Counted from the stretch's first letter, positions 1 to 10,594 are shown. The stretch: DNA of 64,000 nt from Variovorax sp. (GCA_017744935.1 JAGIAI010000011.1:29607-93606), one strand, 5' to 3'. Notes: generated from the sequence alone by a model not told the origin. Numbers and translations: made by a program.

Positions 1-52
1 CGACCGTCAGTGCCCCGGCCCAGGCGGCCAGCAGCATGGCACGCCGATTCAA
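1..52 (-). CDS. Start of an exported protein gene, possibly lolB (partial)
   Basis: Only the first 17 codons lie in the window; the gene runs off its left edge. A TTG codon overlaps the stop of the upstream TPR gene (TTGA), and translation from it gives a basic start followed by a hydrophobic run (MNRRAMLLAAWAGALTV), which looks like an export signal. An in-frame ATG at 37 is an alternative start. In Pseudomonas and many betaproteobacteria the gene directly after this type of TPR gene is lolB, the outer-membrane lipoprotein receptor. The name here rests on position only, because the lipobox and mature protein are not visible. Confidence 0.4.
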   Translation of the reverse strand, partial: MNRRAMLLAAWAGALTV

Positions 53-1875
53 AGCTTCACGCGCAGGCGCTTGAGCGTTTCCTGCAACGTCTCGTTGTCG
101 GCATCTGCGAGGTTAGCTTCCTTCCAGATGCTGAGGGCCCGGTCGCGTTGGCCAGCAGTCCACAGGACTTCGCCGAGATGCGCGCCGATCTCGGGGTCCG
201 GACGGCGCTTGTAGGCGTCTTCGAGAATCCGCGTGGCCTCGGTGGTGTTCCCAAGCCTGAATTCGACCCAACCGAGACTGTCGGCGATGAATGGATCGTC
301 GGGCGCGAGCTGAACAGCCTTCTGGATCAGCGTCCTCGCTTCTTCGAGGCGCACCTTGCGATCCGCGAGCGAGTAGCCGAGCGCGTTGTAGGCGTTCTGG
401 TTGTCGGGCTTGAGTTCGATCAACCGGCGCAGCAAACGCTCCATCTCGTCGAGGCGATTCAGCTTCTCGGCAACCATCGCCTGGTCATAGATGAGATCCG
501 TATCAGTGGGCGAGGAGGCGCTTGCCTGGCCCAGCATGTCGTAGGCGGCCTGGTACTGCTTGGCGTCGCGCAGCAGCTGGACTTCGGCCAGGAACTTCTC
601 GCGCTTCTCGTCGGGCGTGCGTTCGGGCAGGCTGCGGACGAGTTCCCGAGCCTGTGGCAGCTTGCCTTGCCGAGCCAGCAGCGAAGCGCGGCGGACTTGC
701 GCGCCGAGGAGATCGTCGGAACTGTCGATGCGCGCCAGCCAACTGTCGGCGGCCGCGAAATCCTTGCGCCGCTCGGACAACTGTGCCATCAGCAGATAGG
801 CCTGGGTCAAACCTCGTTCCTTGGCGTCCTGGTCGCGTTGCGATTCGGCGAGCGACATGTACTTGCGCAGAGAGGCCTCGGCCGAAGCGTCTTGCCGTGC
901 CTGCGCCTGCAGACTGCCGAGCAGCAGCCAGGGTTCGGGCAGTTCGGGCTTGGCAGCGGTGAGCTTCGCAAGTTCCGCGGTCGCATCGGCGTAGCGGCGG
1001 CTTTCGACCAGCACGCGCGCATACGCGATGCGCATTTCAGGTTGCGCTTTCGCACCCTCGAGGTATCGTTTGACGATGGGTTCCGCCTGCGGCTGCGAAG
1101 GATCCATGAGTTCGAGCGCCAGCAGCGCAGGGCCTTCCGAAGACGGATCCATTTCCTGGCCCTTGATCGCCGCTTCGAGCGCGCCAGCAGTGTCTCCGGC
1201 CGCGAGCTTGAGCCGACCTACCGTTCCCCAGGCCGCACCGGCGGTCGCCGGGTTCTTGAGTTCGTCGGTCAGCGCCTGCTCGACGACCGAAGCGGCCAGC
1301 TTCTTGTCGGTTGCGCGGCTGTAGTTGCGGGCGATCACCGCCATCAGGAAGGGGCGCTCGACCTGCGGCGTGGCCGCGATTTCGGCGCGAAGCGGTTCGA
1401 CCGTTTCGCCGATGCGGTTCAGGGCGATCAGGATCTGGAGTTCAAAGCGCCGCGCGTCGCGTGAATCCGGAATCGACTCCTTCCAGGCGCGGGCCGCAGC
1501 GAGCGCGGCATCCCCGGAGCGCGATTGCAGCGCGATCTCGACTGCGCGCTGGAACAGCTTGTCGTCGCGCGAACGCCGCGCTGCATCGAGAATCAGGCTA
1601 TAGCCGCCGCCCGGATCGCCGCCGCGCGCGTTGAGCTCGCCCATCAGCACTTCGTAGAAAAGATCCGCGGTCAATGCGGAAGGCTGTATTTCCGACTTGT
1701 CGGACGCAGGCGCCGTCGCCGCTGGCGTGACCGCAGGTTCGGCGGGCTCGATGATCGGTGCGGGGCTGGTGGGCGCAGCGGGTGCCGGTGGTTCTGTCTG
1801 GGCCTGCGCAGCAAGGGCGACAAGTGCCGTAAGTGCGGCCGCCGCGAGGCGGGATCGGCGGAGCGGAAGATTCAT
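49..1875 (-). CDS. Exported tetratricopeptide-repeat protein
   Basis: This 608-residue protein begins with a signal peptide (about residues 1-26, ending AAQAQ), followed by a Pro/Ala-rich linker to about residue 55. The rest is alpha-helical with TPR-like repeats. The clearest repeats are near the C-terminus, in the stretches NAYNALGYSLADR and DSLGWVEFRLGNTTEA. The protein probably acts in the periplasm or on the outer membrane as a scaffold; no catalytic motif is visible. I chose the ATG at 1875 because the frame further upstream is not protein-like and the signal peptide starts exactly there. The gene is divergent from mutM (79 bases between starts) and overlaps the following lolB-like start. 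The family is common beside lolB, which suggests a role in envelope lipoprotein handling, but that is inference. Confidence 0.8.
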   Translation of the reverse strand: MNLPLRRSRLAAAALTALVALAAQAQTEPPAPAAPTSPAPIIEPAEPAVTPAATAPASDKSEIQPSALTADLFYEVLMGELNARGGDPGGGYSLILDAARRSRDDKLFQRAVEIALQSRSGDAALAAARAWKESIPDSRDARRFELQILIALNRIGETVEPLRAEIAATPQVERPFLMAVIARNYSRATDKKLAASVVEQALTDELKNPATAGAAWGTVGRLKLAAGDTAGALEAAIKGQEMDPSSEGPALLALELMDPSQPQAEPIVKRYLEGAKAQPEMRIAYARVLVESRRYADATAELAKLTAAKPELPEPWLLLGSLQAQARQDASAEASLRKYMSLAESQRDQDAKERGLTQAYLLMAQLSERRKDFAAADSWLARIDSSDDLLGAQVRRASLLARQGKLPQARELVRSLPERTPDEKREKFLAEVQLLRDAKQYQAAYDMLGQASASSPTDTDLIYDQAMVAEKLNRLDEMERLLRRLIELKPDNQNAYNALGYSLADRKVRLEEARTLIQKAVQLAPDDPFIADSLGWVEFRLGNTTEATRILEDAYKRRPDPEIGAHLGEVLWTAGQRDRALSIWKEANLADADNETLQETLKRLRVKL

Positions 1876-1954
1876 CAAACCATAATAATCCACGCTTCTT
1901 AAACGAGAGCCACCCGCGCCGGATGCGGCGTGATTTACGTCAGGCTTTCCCGTC

Positions 1955-2770
1955 ATGCCCGAACTACCCGAAGTCGAAGTCACCCGCCGCGGTTTTGCGG
2001 ACCGCATCGCTGGCGCCCTTATCGAGGCTGTTCGTGTCGGCAAGCCTTTGCGATGGGCGCTGTCCATTGATCCCGGATCGCTCGTCGGGCGCACGGTCAA
2101 GGGTGTGCGCCGACGCGGCAAATATCTATTGATCGATCTCGATGCCGGTCTTTTGCTGCTGCATCTCGGCATGTCCGGCAGTCTTCGATTCGATGCGTCG
2201 CTGCCGCTCGCCGGCGTCCATGACCACTTCGACCTCGTAACCAGCCACGGCACGCTTCGGCTCAACGATCCAAGGCGCTTCGGCGCGGTGGTCTATGTGG
2301 AAGACGAGGCATCGCCGCTTGCCGGCAAGCTCCTGGGTGGCCTCGGAATGGAGCCGCTCGGCGACAGCTTCGACTTCGATGCCTTTCACGCGGGCTTGCG
2401 CCGGCGGCGTGCCCCTGTGAAGCAGGTACTCCTCGCCGGCGACGTGGTAGTGGGCGTCGGCAACATCTATGCATCCGAGGCGCTCTTCCTTGCGGGTATC
2501 CGGCCGACCCTCGCAGCTTCACGCATCAGCAGACCCCGGGCGCTCCGCCTTCATGCGGCCATCCGCGAAATCCTTGCGCGCGCCGTCGACCGCGGCGGCA
2601 GCACGCTCCGCGATTTTTCGAATGTCGACGGCCGGAGCGGCTACTTCCAGCTCGAAGCCACGGTCTACGGCCGCGCCGGCCAGCCCTGCAGGGTTTGCGC
2701 AACCCCGATCCGTCAGTTACGACAGGGTCAACGCTCCACGTTTTTCTGCCCAAGCTGTCAAAAGTCATGA
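1955..2770 (+). CDS. mutM: Formamidopyrimidine-DNA glycosylase (Fpg/MutM)
   Basis: MutM is a bifunctional glycosylase/AP lyase that removes 8-oxoguanine and other oxidised purines. The 271-residue product begins MPELPEVE, placing the catalytic N-terminal proline and the neighbouring glutamate at the right positions after Met removal. The lysine-containing GKYLLIDL strand follows near residue 55. A C-terminal zinc finger with four cysteines (CRVC...CPSC) closes the protein. Length and ends match the family. The dynamin-like gene and mutY, which removes adenine opposite 8-oxoguanine, follow on the same strand, so two components of the GO repair system flank one other gene. The N-terminal motif fixes the start. 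Confidence 0.97.
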   Translation: MPELPEVEVTRRGFADRIAGALIEAVRVGKPLRWALSIDPGSLVGRTVKGVRRRGKYLLIDLDAGLLLLHLGMSGSLRFDASLPLAGVHDHFDLVTSHGTLRLNDPRRFGAVVYVEDEASPLAGKLLGGLGMEPLGDSFDFDAFHAGLRRRRAPVKQVLLAGDVVVGVGNIYASEALFLAGIRPTLAASRISRPRALRLHAAIREILARAVDRGGSTLRDFSNVDGRSGYFQLEATVYGRAGQPCRVCATPIRQLRQGQRSTFFCPSCQKS

Positions 2771-2832
2771 GACCATTCGTCGGGAGTGGCTTCTGAGGGG
2801 TCTGCTGGAGCCCGACCCGGTGCTACCATCTT

Positions 2833-2849
2833 TGTAAATTGTTTTTACA
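2833..2849. promoter_or_regulatory. Short AT-rich inverted repeat before the dynamin-like gene
   Basis: TGTAAA and TTTACA form a perfect inverted repeat separated by five bases (ttgtt). It sits in the 88-base gap between mutM and the following gene and ends 10 bases before the TTG start. The gap is strikingly AT-rich for this genome. It could be an operator or part of a promoter for the dynamin-like gene; no factor can be named. Confidence 0.35.
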
Positions 2850-2858
2850 TTTACGCCG

Positions 2859-4820
2859 TTGACCGCTTCCTTCACTCAGCAGTTCGACCAGCACGGCGCC
2901 TGGCGGCGTAATTTTGCGCACCGCCTGAAGTGGCTCACGCGCTGGCTGAACGAGAACGAGCTGCTGAACCAGAGCGTCGCTGAACGGTTGCGCGACGTCG
3001 AAACGCAACTGCGCACCAGCAAGGTCATGGTTGCATTTGTCGCCGAGTTCTCGCGCGGCAAATCCGAACTCATCAACGCGATCTTCTTTGCGGGCTACGG
3101 TCGCCGCATCATGCCGGCGAGTGCAGGGCGCACCACGATGTGCCCGACCGAACTTGGCTACGACCCCGGCCACACGCCCAGCCTGCGCCTGCTGCCGATC
3201 GAGACGCGGCTCGAGCCCTACTCGCTGGTGCATTGGCGCGATGAGCCCGCGCGCTGGACTCACATCGACATCGACGTCGACAACGCCGAGTTGCTTTCGC
3301 AGGCGATGAGCAAGGTCGCGGAAGTGCGCTGGGTTCCTGTGGAAGAGGCGAAAGCGCTGGGCTTCTGGAGCGACGACGCACCGGACGACAACCCCGTGCC
3401 GGATTCCGACGGCCGCGTCGAAATTCCTCGCTGGCGCCATGCGGTGCTGAACATGCCGCATCCGCTGCTGGAGCAGGGCCTGGTGATCCTCGATACGCCG
3501 GGCCTCAACGCCATCGGCGCGGAACCGGAGCTGACTGTCAGCCTGATTCCGCAGGCACATGCCGTGGTCTTCATTCTTGGCGCCGACACGGGTGTCACGC
3601 GATCCGATCTCGCGATCTGGCGCGAGCACCTGGTCACTGAAGGGGATGCGAGCGAAACGCGCATCGTGGTCCTGAACAAGATCGACACGATGTGGGACAT
3701 CCTGAGCACCCCCGCCCAGGTCGATGCCCAGATCCAGCGCCAACGCAAAGGCGCTGCCGATGTACTCGGCGTGCCGCTGACGCAGGTGCTTCCTGTTTCC
3801 GCGCAGAAAGGACTGCAGGCCAAGATCCGTCGCGACGTGCCGCTGTTGCAGGCAAGCCGTCTTCCCGCGCTCGAGGCCATCCTTGGCGAAGGGCTGCTCG
3901 GCAAGCGCGAGACGATGTTGCGGCTGGCCGTTGATGCCAGCATTGCCGCCCTGCGCACCGAGGCCGCCCGCATCCTGAGCGTGCGTCAGCGCGATCTGTC
4001 CGAGCAGGCGCTGGAACTGCAAGGACTGCGGGGCAAGAACAGCTCTGTCATTCGGCACATGCGCACGCGCATCGAGCAGGAGCAGTCGGAATTCGAAGGC
4101 AGTAACACCCGAATCCTTGCCTTGCGCTCGGTGCAGGGCAAGCTGCTGCGCGAGGTCTATGCGGTTCTCGGCAGCACGGCCCTCAAGGCGGACATGGGCC
4201 ATCTGGCAACAGCCCTGAAGCGGCGCGGCATCAAGTTCAATGTGCGCAAGGTCTATGGCGAGACCTTCGATGCGCTGCGCAACAACCTGCGCGAAGTCCA
4301 GGCGACGACGGCCGAGATCCAGTCGATGCTGCATGCGACGTTCCGCCAACTCAATGCGGAGCATGGCTTCACGCTGCAGGCGCCGCCCGAGCCGGACCTG
4401 ACGGATTTCGAGCAGCAGCTTTCGCAGATCGAACAGAGCCATGTGCACTACCTCGGTGTGAGCAACATGCTGAAGCTCGCGCAGCCTGACTTCTGCGACA
4501 AGCTGGTTCGTGCACTCGCGAGCCGGCTGCGCGTGGTCAACGAAGCGGCGATGACTGAAGTCGAACGCTGGAGCAAAGGCGCAGGCGCGCAACTCGACGC
4601 TCAGCTCAAGGAGCGTCGTCGCACCTTTACCAAGCGGATCGAGGCCGTCGAGCGTATCCAGGGCGCAGCCGGCAATCTCGATGAGCGACTGGCCGAACTC
4701 GCCGCGCAGGAGCGCGATCTTGCCGACCTGCACCATCGGCTCGAGGAGCTCACCGCGGTGCTGTTGAACCACGAGGCGCCGAACTCCGCTTCCTATCGCA
4801 GCGAACTCAGTGCCGCCTGA
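2859..4820 (+). CDS. Dynamin-like large GTPase
   Basis: The 653-residue product has a G domain in its first 300 residues. The P-loop (residues 62-69, AEFSRGKS) is followed by LINAI, the switch-I-like stretch is GRTTMCPTEL, G3 is DTPGLNAIG, and G4 is LNKID. The rest is long alpha-helix with coiled-coil character, including a charged C-terminus. I see no transmembrane segment. Dynamin-like proteins hydrolyse GTP and often remodel membranes, and this one would have to bind membranes peripherally. The P-loop has Ala instead of the usual first Gly. The start is a TTG at 2859, since no in-frame ATG precedes the conserved region. The gene lies between mutM and mutY and overlaps mutY by 11 bases. Its cellular job is unknown. 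Confidence 0.8.
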   Translation: MTASFTQQFDQHGAWRRNFAHRLKWLTRWLNENELLNQSVAERLRDVETQLRTSKVMVAFVAEFSRGKSELINAIFFAGYGRRIMPASAGRTTMCPTELGYDPGHTPSLRLLPIETRLEPYSLVHWRDEPARWTHIDIDVDNAELLSQAMSKVAEVRWVPVEEAKALGFWSDDAPDDNPVPDSDGRVEIPRWRHAVLNMPHPLLEQGLVILDTPGLNAIGAEPELTVSLIPQAHAVVFILGADTGVTRSDLAIWREHLVTEGDASETRIVVLNKIDTMWDILSTPAQVDAQIQRQRKGAADVLGVPLTQVLPVSAQKGLQAKIRRDVPLLQASRLPALEAILGEGLLGKRETMLRLAVDASIAALRTEAARILSVRQRDLSEQALELQGLRGKNSSVIRHMRTRIEQEQSEFEGSNTRILALRSVQGKLLREVYAVLGSTALKADMGHLATALKRRGIKFNVRKVYGETFDALRNNLREVQATTAEIQSMLHATFRQLNAEHGFTLQAPPEPDLTDFEQQLSQIEQSHVHYLGVSNMLKLAQPDFCDKLVRALASRLRVVNEAAMTEVERWSKGAGAQLDAQLKERRRTFTKRIEAVERIQGAAGNLDERLAELAAQERDLADLHHRLEELTAVLLNHEAPNSASYRSELSAA

Positions 4821-5877
4821 AGACCTGCGGTCGGCGGCCCAGCGTATCGCGCCGACCTTTGCCGACAACGTCGTCGCATGGCAGCGAAGCCATGGACGTA
4901 GCGAGTTGCCGTGGCAGAACACGCGGGATCCCTACCGCGTCTGGCTCTCCGAAGTGATGCTCCAGCAGACGCAGGTATCGACGGTGCTGGGGTACTTCGC
5001 TCGGTTTCTCGATCGCTTCCCTGCGGTGCAGGCGCTGGCTGCCGGGACGGAGGATGAGGTGTTCGCGCTCTGGAGCGGCCTCGGCTACTACAGTCGCGCG
5101 CGCAACATGCATCGATGTGCGCAGGAGGTGTTGTCGCGTTTCGGCGGCGAATTCCCGCGGACTGCAGGTGAATTGCAGACGCTGCCGGGCATCGGTCGTT
5201 CGACCGCAGCGGCGATCGCGGCTTTCTGCTTCGGCGAACGTGTGGCGATTCTCGATGGCAATGTGAAGCGGGTGCTTTCGCGGGTGCTTGGCTTCTGCGG
5301 CGATCTCGCATCTGCGGCGCAGGAGCGCGCCTTATGGAACGAAGCGACCGAACTCCTGCCGCCGGCCTCCGCGCCGAATGCGATTGGCTACTACACCCAG
5401 GGACTGATGGACTTGGGCGCCACTGTCTGCCTGCCGCGCAAGCCAAGCTGCATCATCTGCCCCGTAGCCGATGCGTGCGAGGCGCGGAAGGGGGGTACAC
5501 CCGAGAAATACCCCGTCAAGACTCGCAGGTTGCGCCGGACTGCGCAATCGCTCTGGATGTTGAACGCGCGCGACTCACAAGGGCGGGTGTGGCTCGAAAA
5601 GCGACCGGCGCGCGGGATCTGGGCGGGGCTCTATTGCCTTCCCGTTTTCGAAAGCCGGACGGCACTGCTGGATGAGCTGACGCCTTCGGATCGCCTGTCT
5701 GCCCGCGACGAAGCGGGGTTCGTGCATGTTCTGACGCACAAGGATCTGCACCTGCATCCGATATCGGTCGTGTGCAGCGAGGTGCATGCCGCAACCGCAG
5801 GCGGCTGGTTCGACGATCGCGAGTGGCCGGCTCTCGGAATACCGGCGCCTGTACGCAAACTGCTCAGCGCCGCCTGA
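4810..5877 (+). CDS. mutY: A/G-specific adenine glycosylase
   Basis: MutY removes adenine mispaired with 8-oxoguanine and completes the GO repair system with MutM. The 355-residue protein carries the LSEVMLQQTQV helix with its catalytic glutamate, the helix-hairpin-helix LPGIGRSTAAAI, and the following LDGNVKRV with its catalytic aspartate. An iron-sulfur loop has the spacing C-x6-C-x2-C-x5-C (CLPRKPSC...C...C). A C-terminal NUDIX-like domain (about residues 230-350) is expected to recognise 8-oxoguanine. The GTG start at 4810 overlaps the end of the GTPase gene by 11 bases, which suggests coupled translation. The gene converges with rapZ 20 bases downstream. Confidence 0.95.
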   Translation: MPPEDLRSAAQRIAPTFADNVVAWQRSHGRSELPWQNTRDPYRVWLSEVMLQQTQVSTVLGYFARFLDRFPAVQALAAGTEDEVFALWSGLGYYSRARNMHRCAQEVLSRFGGEFPRTAGELQTLPGIGRSTAAAIAAFCFGERVAILDGNVKRVLSRVLGFCGDLASAAQERALWNEATELLPPASAPNAIGYYTQGLMDLGATVCLPRKPSCIICPVADACEARKGGTPEKYPVKTRRLRRTAQSLWMLNARDSQGRVWLEKRPARGIWAGLYCLPVFESRTALLDELTPSDRLSARDEAGFVHVLTHKDLHLHPISVVCSEVHAATAGGWFDDREWPALGIPAPVRKLLSAA

Positions 5878-5897
5878 AGCGCCTCTGAGCAAGCGGA

Positions 5898-6773
5898 TCA
5901 GACTCCGTCCAGTTCGCGGTGCCGCTTGAGGGCACCCCACTTCGTGCCGAATGCGCGAGCCAGCTGTTCCACGAGAAAGACCGAGCGATGCTGGCCGCCG
6001 GTGCAGCCGATCGCGACGGTGACATAGCTGCGGTGATCCTTTGCGAGCGCATCGAGCCAGCGTTCGAGGAACTGCTCGATGTCGCCATACATGCGCGCGA
6101 CGTCGTCGTGTTCGCGCAGCCAATCGATCACCGGCTGGTCGCGACCCGTCATCGGCCGAAGCGTGGACACGTAGTGCGGATTCGGCAGCATGCGCACGTC
6201 GAAGACAAAGTCCGCATCCAGCGGCACGCCGCGCTTGAATGCGAAGGATTCGAACACCAGCGTGAGCGTGCTCTCCGGTGCCGAGACCAGTGACTTGATG
6301 TAGCTCTGCAACTGGGCCGGCCGGATGATGCTGGTGTCGATCACGTCGGCGCCATCGCGCAGGTCAGCGAGCAGTTCGCGTTCCAGCTCGATCGCCTGTG
6401 TCAGTGCGCGCTGCTGGTCCGGCACGTCGGTGCGGCCTTCCTGGCGCGACAGCGGATGTCGCCGCCGGGTCTCGGAAAACCTGCGCAGCAGTGCGTCGGT
6501 GGTCGAATCGAGGAACAGTGAGCGCAGCGATACACCTTCGCGACGCAGGCCGTCCAGTTGTTGCGGCACGAGCGGCAGCGACACGCCGCTTCGCACGTCC
6601 ATCGCGATGGCCACGCGCGCAGTCTGCTGCTGACGCTGCAACGCGACGAAAGGCGCGAGCAGCTCGGGTGGCAGGTTGTCGACGCAGTAGTAGCCTGCGT
6701 CTTCGAGCGCATGAAGCGCCACGGACTTGCCGGAACCGGACATTCCGGTGATCAGGACGAGGTCGAGGCTCAC
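5898..6773 (-). CDS. rapZ: RNase adapter protein RapZ (YvcJ family)
   Basis: The 291-residue P-loop protein has Walker A GMSGSGKS at residues 10-17 and the family's characteristic C-terminal stretch [15 protein letters not shown]. RapZ binds small RNAs and nucleotide-sugar signals and controls glucosamine-6-phosphate synthase levels in E. coli. Outside the enterobacteria its RNA partners are not established. The GTG start at 6773 overlaps the recN stop as GTGA, so rapZ is the last gene of the nadK-recN-rapZ series. The gene converges with mutY. Confidence 0.92.
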   Translation of the reverse strand: MSLDLVLITGMSGSGKSVALHALEDAGYYCVDNLPPELLAPFVALQRQQQTARVAIAMDVRSGVSLPLVPQQLDGLRREGVSLRSLFLDSTTDALLRRFSETRRRHPLSRQEGRTDVPDQQRALTQAIELERELLADLRDGADVIDTSIIRPAQLQSYIKSLVSAPESTLTLVFESFAFKRGVPLDADFVFDVRMLPNPHYVSTLRPMTGRDQPVIDWLREHDDVARMYGDIEQFLERWLDALAKDHRSYVTVAIGCTGGQHRSVFLVEQLARAFGTKWGALKRHRELDGV

Positions 6774-8452
6774 GATGACGCCTCCGCTGTCTTCGCGCCC
6801 AGTAATTCGCGCGCATGCGCCAGCGAAGTCTGCGAGACGCGTTCGCCGCCAAGCATGCGGGCAATTTCCTGCGTTCGGCCTTCGGCATCCAGCACCGTGA
6901 CGCTGCTTTCGGTGCGAGTGCCTTCATGCCCCTTGGTGCTCGTCTGCCGCTTGGCGACCACGAGATGATGATCTGCGCAGGCAGCCACCTGCGGTAGGTG
7001 CGTGACCGCGAGCACCTGCCGGTCGCGGCCCAACTGCTTCATGAGCCGGCCCACGGTCTCGGCGACCGCACCGCCGACGCCGGCATCGACCTCGTCGAAG
7101 ATGAGCGTCTGCGCAGCGCCGAGCTCGCTGGTGGTGACCGCAATGGCGAGCGCGATGCGCGACAGCTCACCACCGGATGCCACCTTGCCGATCGAACGCG
7201 GTGTGCTGCCTGTGTGTCCGCTGACCAGGAACGCGATGTCCTCGAGTCCGGACCGGGATGCCTGCGGCAGGGTTTGAAGCGCGACTTCGAAGCGCCCGCC
7301 TTTCATGCCGAGTTCCTGCATGGCTTGCGTCACCGCCTGAGCCAGTTTGGGCGCGGACTGCTTGCGAGCCTTGCCGAGCGCCTTTGCTTCCTTCATGTAG
7401 GCCTGCTCGGCAGCGCGCTCAGCCCGCTCCAGCGCATCGATGTCGCTCTGCGCATCCAATGCCTGCAATTCGGACTGCCAGCCAGCGAGCAGGGCCGGGA
7501 GCTCCTCGGGCGGGCGGCGATAGCGGCGGGCCAGCGACATCCACAGGCCCATCCGTTCGTCGAGCTCCGCGAGCTTTTCGGGATCGGTATCGGCCTGCCT
7601 CAGATAGCCGTGCAGCGAATGGGCGGCGTCGGCGGCCTGCGCCACGCTCGACGCGAGGACTTCACCGAGGGCCTTGAATTCCGGCTCGATGTGTTCGCAG
7701 TTCTGCAGCAGCGTGACCGCCCGGCTCAACGCCGCCAGCGCGCCGTTGTCGTCGTCTTCGAGTGCAGTGCTTGCGCCTTCCGCCGCATCGATCAGCGCCT
7801 GGGCATTCGAGATTCTCGAATGGGCGGCCGAAAGTTCTTCCCACTCGTCGGCACCCGGCGCCAGCTTCATTACTTCGGAGACCTGCCATTGGAGCCGCTC
7901 GCGTTCGCGCTGCAGCGTGTCTTGCGCAGAGCGCGCGCTCTCAAGCGTCGCTATGGTGCGGCGCCACTCATGCCACGCGCCGTCGAGCGTGTCGGTGCTC
8001 GCACCTGCATAGGCGTCGAGCAGGCCGCGCACGGCATCCGGCCGCGTGAGGCTTTGCCAGGCATGCTGGCCGTGGATGTCGAGGAGGTGATCACCGAGCT
8101 CGCGCAATTGCGCCGCCGTTGCGGGGCTGCCGTTGATCCATCCGCGGCTGCGCCCCTGAAGATCGACGGTTCGCCGCAGGAGCAATGCGTCTCCGGCCTC
8201 GAATCCCCCTTCGTCGAGCCAACCGGTCAGCATCGGATCGGCATCGAACTCGGCGCTCACGTCGAGTCGTTCGGCGCCCTCACGGATCGAGCCGGCATCC
8301 GCCCGATTGCCGAGCGCGAGTTGCAGTGCATCGATGAGGATGGATTTGCCGGCGCCTGTTTCGCCGGTCAGGACAGTGAATCCGTTGGAGAGGTCGAGTT
8401 CCAATTCGCGCACGATCACGAAGTCGCGCATGGCGATGCGGCGCAATGCCAT
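6770..8452 (-). CDS. recN: DNA repair protein RecN
   Basis: RecN is an SMC-like ATPase that acts in double-strand break repair with RecA. The 560-residue product starts [11 protein letters not shown], has Walker A GETGAGKS at residues 30-37, and has a long coiled-coil middle. The C-terminal ATPase half carries the signature [13 protein letters not shown] and Walker [13 protein letters not shown]. The ATG at 8452 was chosen because it begins the conserved N-terminus and lies one base after the nadK stop. It overlaps rapZ by four bases. The length is normal for RecN. Confidence 0.96.
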   Translation of the reverse strand: MALRRIAMRDFVIVRELELDLSNGFTVLTGETGAGKSILIDALQLALGNRADAGSIREGAERLDVSAEFDADPMLTGWLDEGGFEAGDALLLRRTVDLQGRSRGWINGSPATAAQLRELGDHLLDIHGQHAWQSLTRPDAVRGLLDAYAGASTDTLDGAWHEWRRTIATLESARSAQDTLQRERERLQWQVSEVMKLAPGADEWEELSAAHSRISNAQALIDAAEGASTALEDDDNGALAALSRAVTLLQNCEHIEPEFKALGEVLASSVAQAADAAHSLHGYLRQADTDPEKLAELDERMGLWMSLARRYRRPPEELPALLAGWQSELQALDAQSDIDALERAERAAEQAYMKEAKALGKARKQSAPKLAQAVTQAMQELGMKGGRFEVALQTLPQASRSGLEDIAFLVSGHTGSTPRSIGKVASGGELSRIALAIAVTTSELGAAQTLIFDEVDAGVGGAVAETVGRLMKQLGRDRQVLAVTHLPQVAACADHHLVVAKRQTSTKGHEGTRTESSVTVLDAEGRTQEIARMLGGERVSQTSLAHARELLGAKTAEASS

Positions 8453-8453
8453 C

Positions 8454-9350
8454 TCAGGAGCCTCCTTCGTTCCAGTGCAGTTTCTTGCGCAGGGTGTCGA
8501 AATAACTCCAGCCGCGCGGATGGAGGAAGCGCACGCGGTAGTCCGATCGGCGCACGACGACGCGATCGCCGATTGCCAGTGATGCGAGGGATTGCATGTC
8601 GAAATTGGCGCTTGCGTCGCGTCCGCCGACGAGTTCGATCGAGACTTCCTCGGCGTCCGGCAGGACGAGAGGGCGATTGGAGAGCGTGTGCGGTGCAATG
8701 GGCACCAGAACCCAACCTGGAACGGCAGGATGCAGCAGCGGCCCCCCTGCGGAAAGCGAGTAGGCAGTGGAACCTGTCGATGAAGCGATGATCATCCCGT
8801 CGGCGCGCTGATTGGCCACGAAATGGCGGCCCACGGTGACTCGTAGTTCCACCATGCCGGAGGTAGCTCCGCGATTGACCACCACGTCGTTCATCGCGAG
8901 CGCATCGAAGACGGAGACGCCGTTGCGTATCACCTGGGCGTGCATGAGGTTGCGGTGGTCTTCCTCGTATTCACCGGCGAGCATCGGAACCAGCGTGGCC
9001 TGATAGTCGTCCAGCGCGATGTCGGTGATGAAGCCGAGCCGGCCGCGGTTGATGCCGATGAGCGGAACGCCATAGGGTGCCAACTGCCGCCCGATGCCGA
9101 GCATCGTGCCGTCGCCGCCGACGACCAGGCCAAGATCGCATTCCTCGCCGATCTCTTCAACCGTGAGTGCCTTGTATCGACCGACTGGAACACCATCGGC
9201 CTGCGATTCCTCAACGAATACAGTGCAACCCTGTGCTTCGAGAAAAGCGGCGATGCCTTCCATGACGACATCGAGCGCACCGCTCTGCGCACGCCCACCC
9301 GAAGCCTGGTATTTGCCAATCAGTGCGACGTGACGAAAGCGAGAGCTCAT
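8454..9350 (-). CDS. nadK: NAD kinase
   Basis: NadK phosphorylates NAD to NADP using ATP or polyphosphate in the cytosol. The 298-residue protein has the GGDGT motif at residues 78-82 and the conserved downstream segments [22 protein letters not shown] and the C-terminal [18 protein letters not shown] prefer the ATG at 9350; an in-frame TTG two codons earlier is possible. The gene is divergent from hrcA with only 28 bases between starts and leads the nadK-recN-rapZ series, an arrangement common in betaproteobacteria. Confidence 0.95.
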   Translation of the reverse strand: MSSRFRHVALIGKYQASGGRAQSGALDVVMEGIAAFLEAQGCTVFVEESQADGVPVGRYKALTVEEIGEECDLGLVVGGDGTMLGIGRQLAPYGVPLIGINRGRLGFITDIALDDYQATLVPMLAGEYEEDHRNLMHAQVIRNGVSVFDALAMNDVVVNRGATSGMVELRVTVGRHFVANQRADGMIIASSTGSTAYSLSAGGPLLHPAVPGWVLVPIAPHTLSNRPLVLPDAEEVSIELVGGRDASANFDMQSLASLAIGDRVVVRRSDYRVRFLHPRGWSYFDTLRKKLHWNEGGS

Positions 9351-9378
9351 AAACAAATTACAACATTAAAATTGCCCG

Positions 9379-10383
9379 ATGCTGGACGACCGCTCCAAGT
9401 TGCTGTTAAAGACACTCGTCGAGCGCTATATCGCCGAAGGCCAGCCCGTCGGATCGCGCACGCTGTCCCGGGCATCCGGACTGGATCTTTCGCCCGCGAC
9501 GATCCGGAACGTGATGTCCGACCTCGAAGGCCTGGGACTGATCGCCAGTCCTCACACGTCCGCGGGTCGCGTCCCGACAGCAAGAGGTTATCGCCTCTTC
9601 GTTGACACCATGTTGACTGCGCAGCGCGAGCAATTCGCCGCGCCCAGCCTTGCGCCAGATCAGCCGCAAAAGGTGATCGCCAATGCGGCGAACCTGCTGT
9701 CCAGCCTATCGCAATTCGTCGGCGTGGTTATGGCGCCGCGGCGCGCTTCGGTCTTCCGGCAGATCGAGTTCCTGCGCCTTTCGGAACGCCGTTTGCTCGT
9801 GATCATCGTTTCGCCTGACGGAGACGTTCAGAACAGGGTGATCTTTCCGGAGTCCGACTATTCGCAGTCGCAACTGGTTGAGGCGTCCAACTACATCAAT
9901 GCGAACTATGCGGGTCTCTCCATCGAGCAGGTGCGCGATCGCCTTCAGTCCGAGATGGAGCAGTTGCGTGGCGAAATTGCGGCGTTGATGCGGGCTGCCG
10001 TCAAAGTAAGTTCTGAGGTGCTCACCGAAGCGCAGGAAGAAGTGGTAATTGCGGGCGAGCGCAATCTTCTCTCCGTGAGCGACTTCTCCAGCGATATGGG
10101 TCACTTGCGCAGAGCATTTGACCTCTTTGAGCAGAAGGCGCAATTGATGCGCCTGCTCGATGTGTCCAGTCAGGCCGAAGGTGTTCGCATCTTTATTGGC
10201 GGCGAAAGCCAGATCGTGCCCTTTGACGATCTCTCCCTCGTGAGCGCGAACTACGAAGTCGACGGGCAAGTCGTCGGAACGCTCGGCGTCATCGGGCCGA
10301 CGCGCATGCCGTACGACCGCATGATCCAGATCGTGGACATCACTTCGAAGCTCGTCACCAACGCGTTGAGCCATCGCAAGTGA
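9379..10383 (+). CDS. hrcA: Heat-inducible transcription repressor HrcA
   Basis: HrcA represses class I heat-shock genes by binding CIRCE operators and is kept active by GroEL. The 334-residue protein has an N-terminal winged-helix ([22 protein letters not shown] and [14 protein letters not shown]), the linking [15 protein letters not shown], and a C-terminal GAF-like dimerisation domain ending with [15 protein letters not shown]. No CIRCE element is visible in the 28-base gap upstream, so the gene does not look autoregulated through CIRCE here. tRNA genes follow. Confidence 0.96.
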   Translation: MLDDRSKLLLKTLVERYIAEGQPVGSRTLSRASGLDLSPATIRNVMSDLEGLGLIASPHTSAGRVPTARGYRLFVDTMLTAQREQFAAPSLAPDQPQKVIANAANLLSSLSQFVGVVMAPRRASVFRQIEFLRLSERRLLVIIVSPDGDVQNRVIFPESDYSQSQLVEASNYINANYAGLSIEQVRDRLQSEMEQLRGEIAALMRAAVKVSSEVLTEAQEEVVIAGERNLLSVSDFSSDMGHLRRAFDLFEQKAQLMRLLDVSSQAEGVRIFIGGESQIVPFDDLSLVSANYEVDGQVVGTLGVIGPTRMPYDRMIQIVDITSKLVTNALSHRK

Positions 10384-10423
10384 AGGGGCGCGTAGCGCAG
10401 GGCCACTAGAATCCGGATCGCGT

Positions 10424-10500
<77 letters not shown>

Positions 10501-10588
10501 CTGGATCCGGAAAGCAGGCGACGTTCGTTGTTTGCAGGAAAGATTCAACAAAATTCGAGGCTTGGGTGAATGGCTCCAATTTGGATGC

Positions 10589-10594
10589 TATACT
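10589..10594 (+). promoter_or_regulatory. Candidate -10 box for tRNA-Arg
   Basis: TATACT lies 10 bases before the first base of tRNA-Arg, as expected for a short tRNA leader. I do not see a convincing -35 hexamer at the right distance. This suggests the tRNA-Arg has its own promoter and does not depend only on transcription from hrcA and the upstream tRNA. Confidence 0.4.

Noticed and set aside
2823..4922. A 699-codon open frame on the minus strand
   Set aside because: It is exactly antisense to the dynamin-like GTPase, which has clear G motifs; long antisense frames are expected in GC-rich coding DNA.
9351..9378. CIRCE operator upstream of hrcA
   Set aside because: The 28-base gap contains no TTAGCACTC/GAGTGCTAA repeat.
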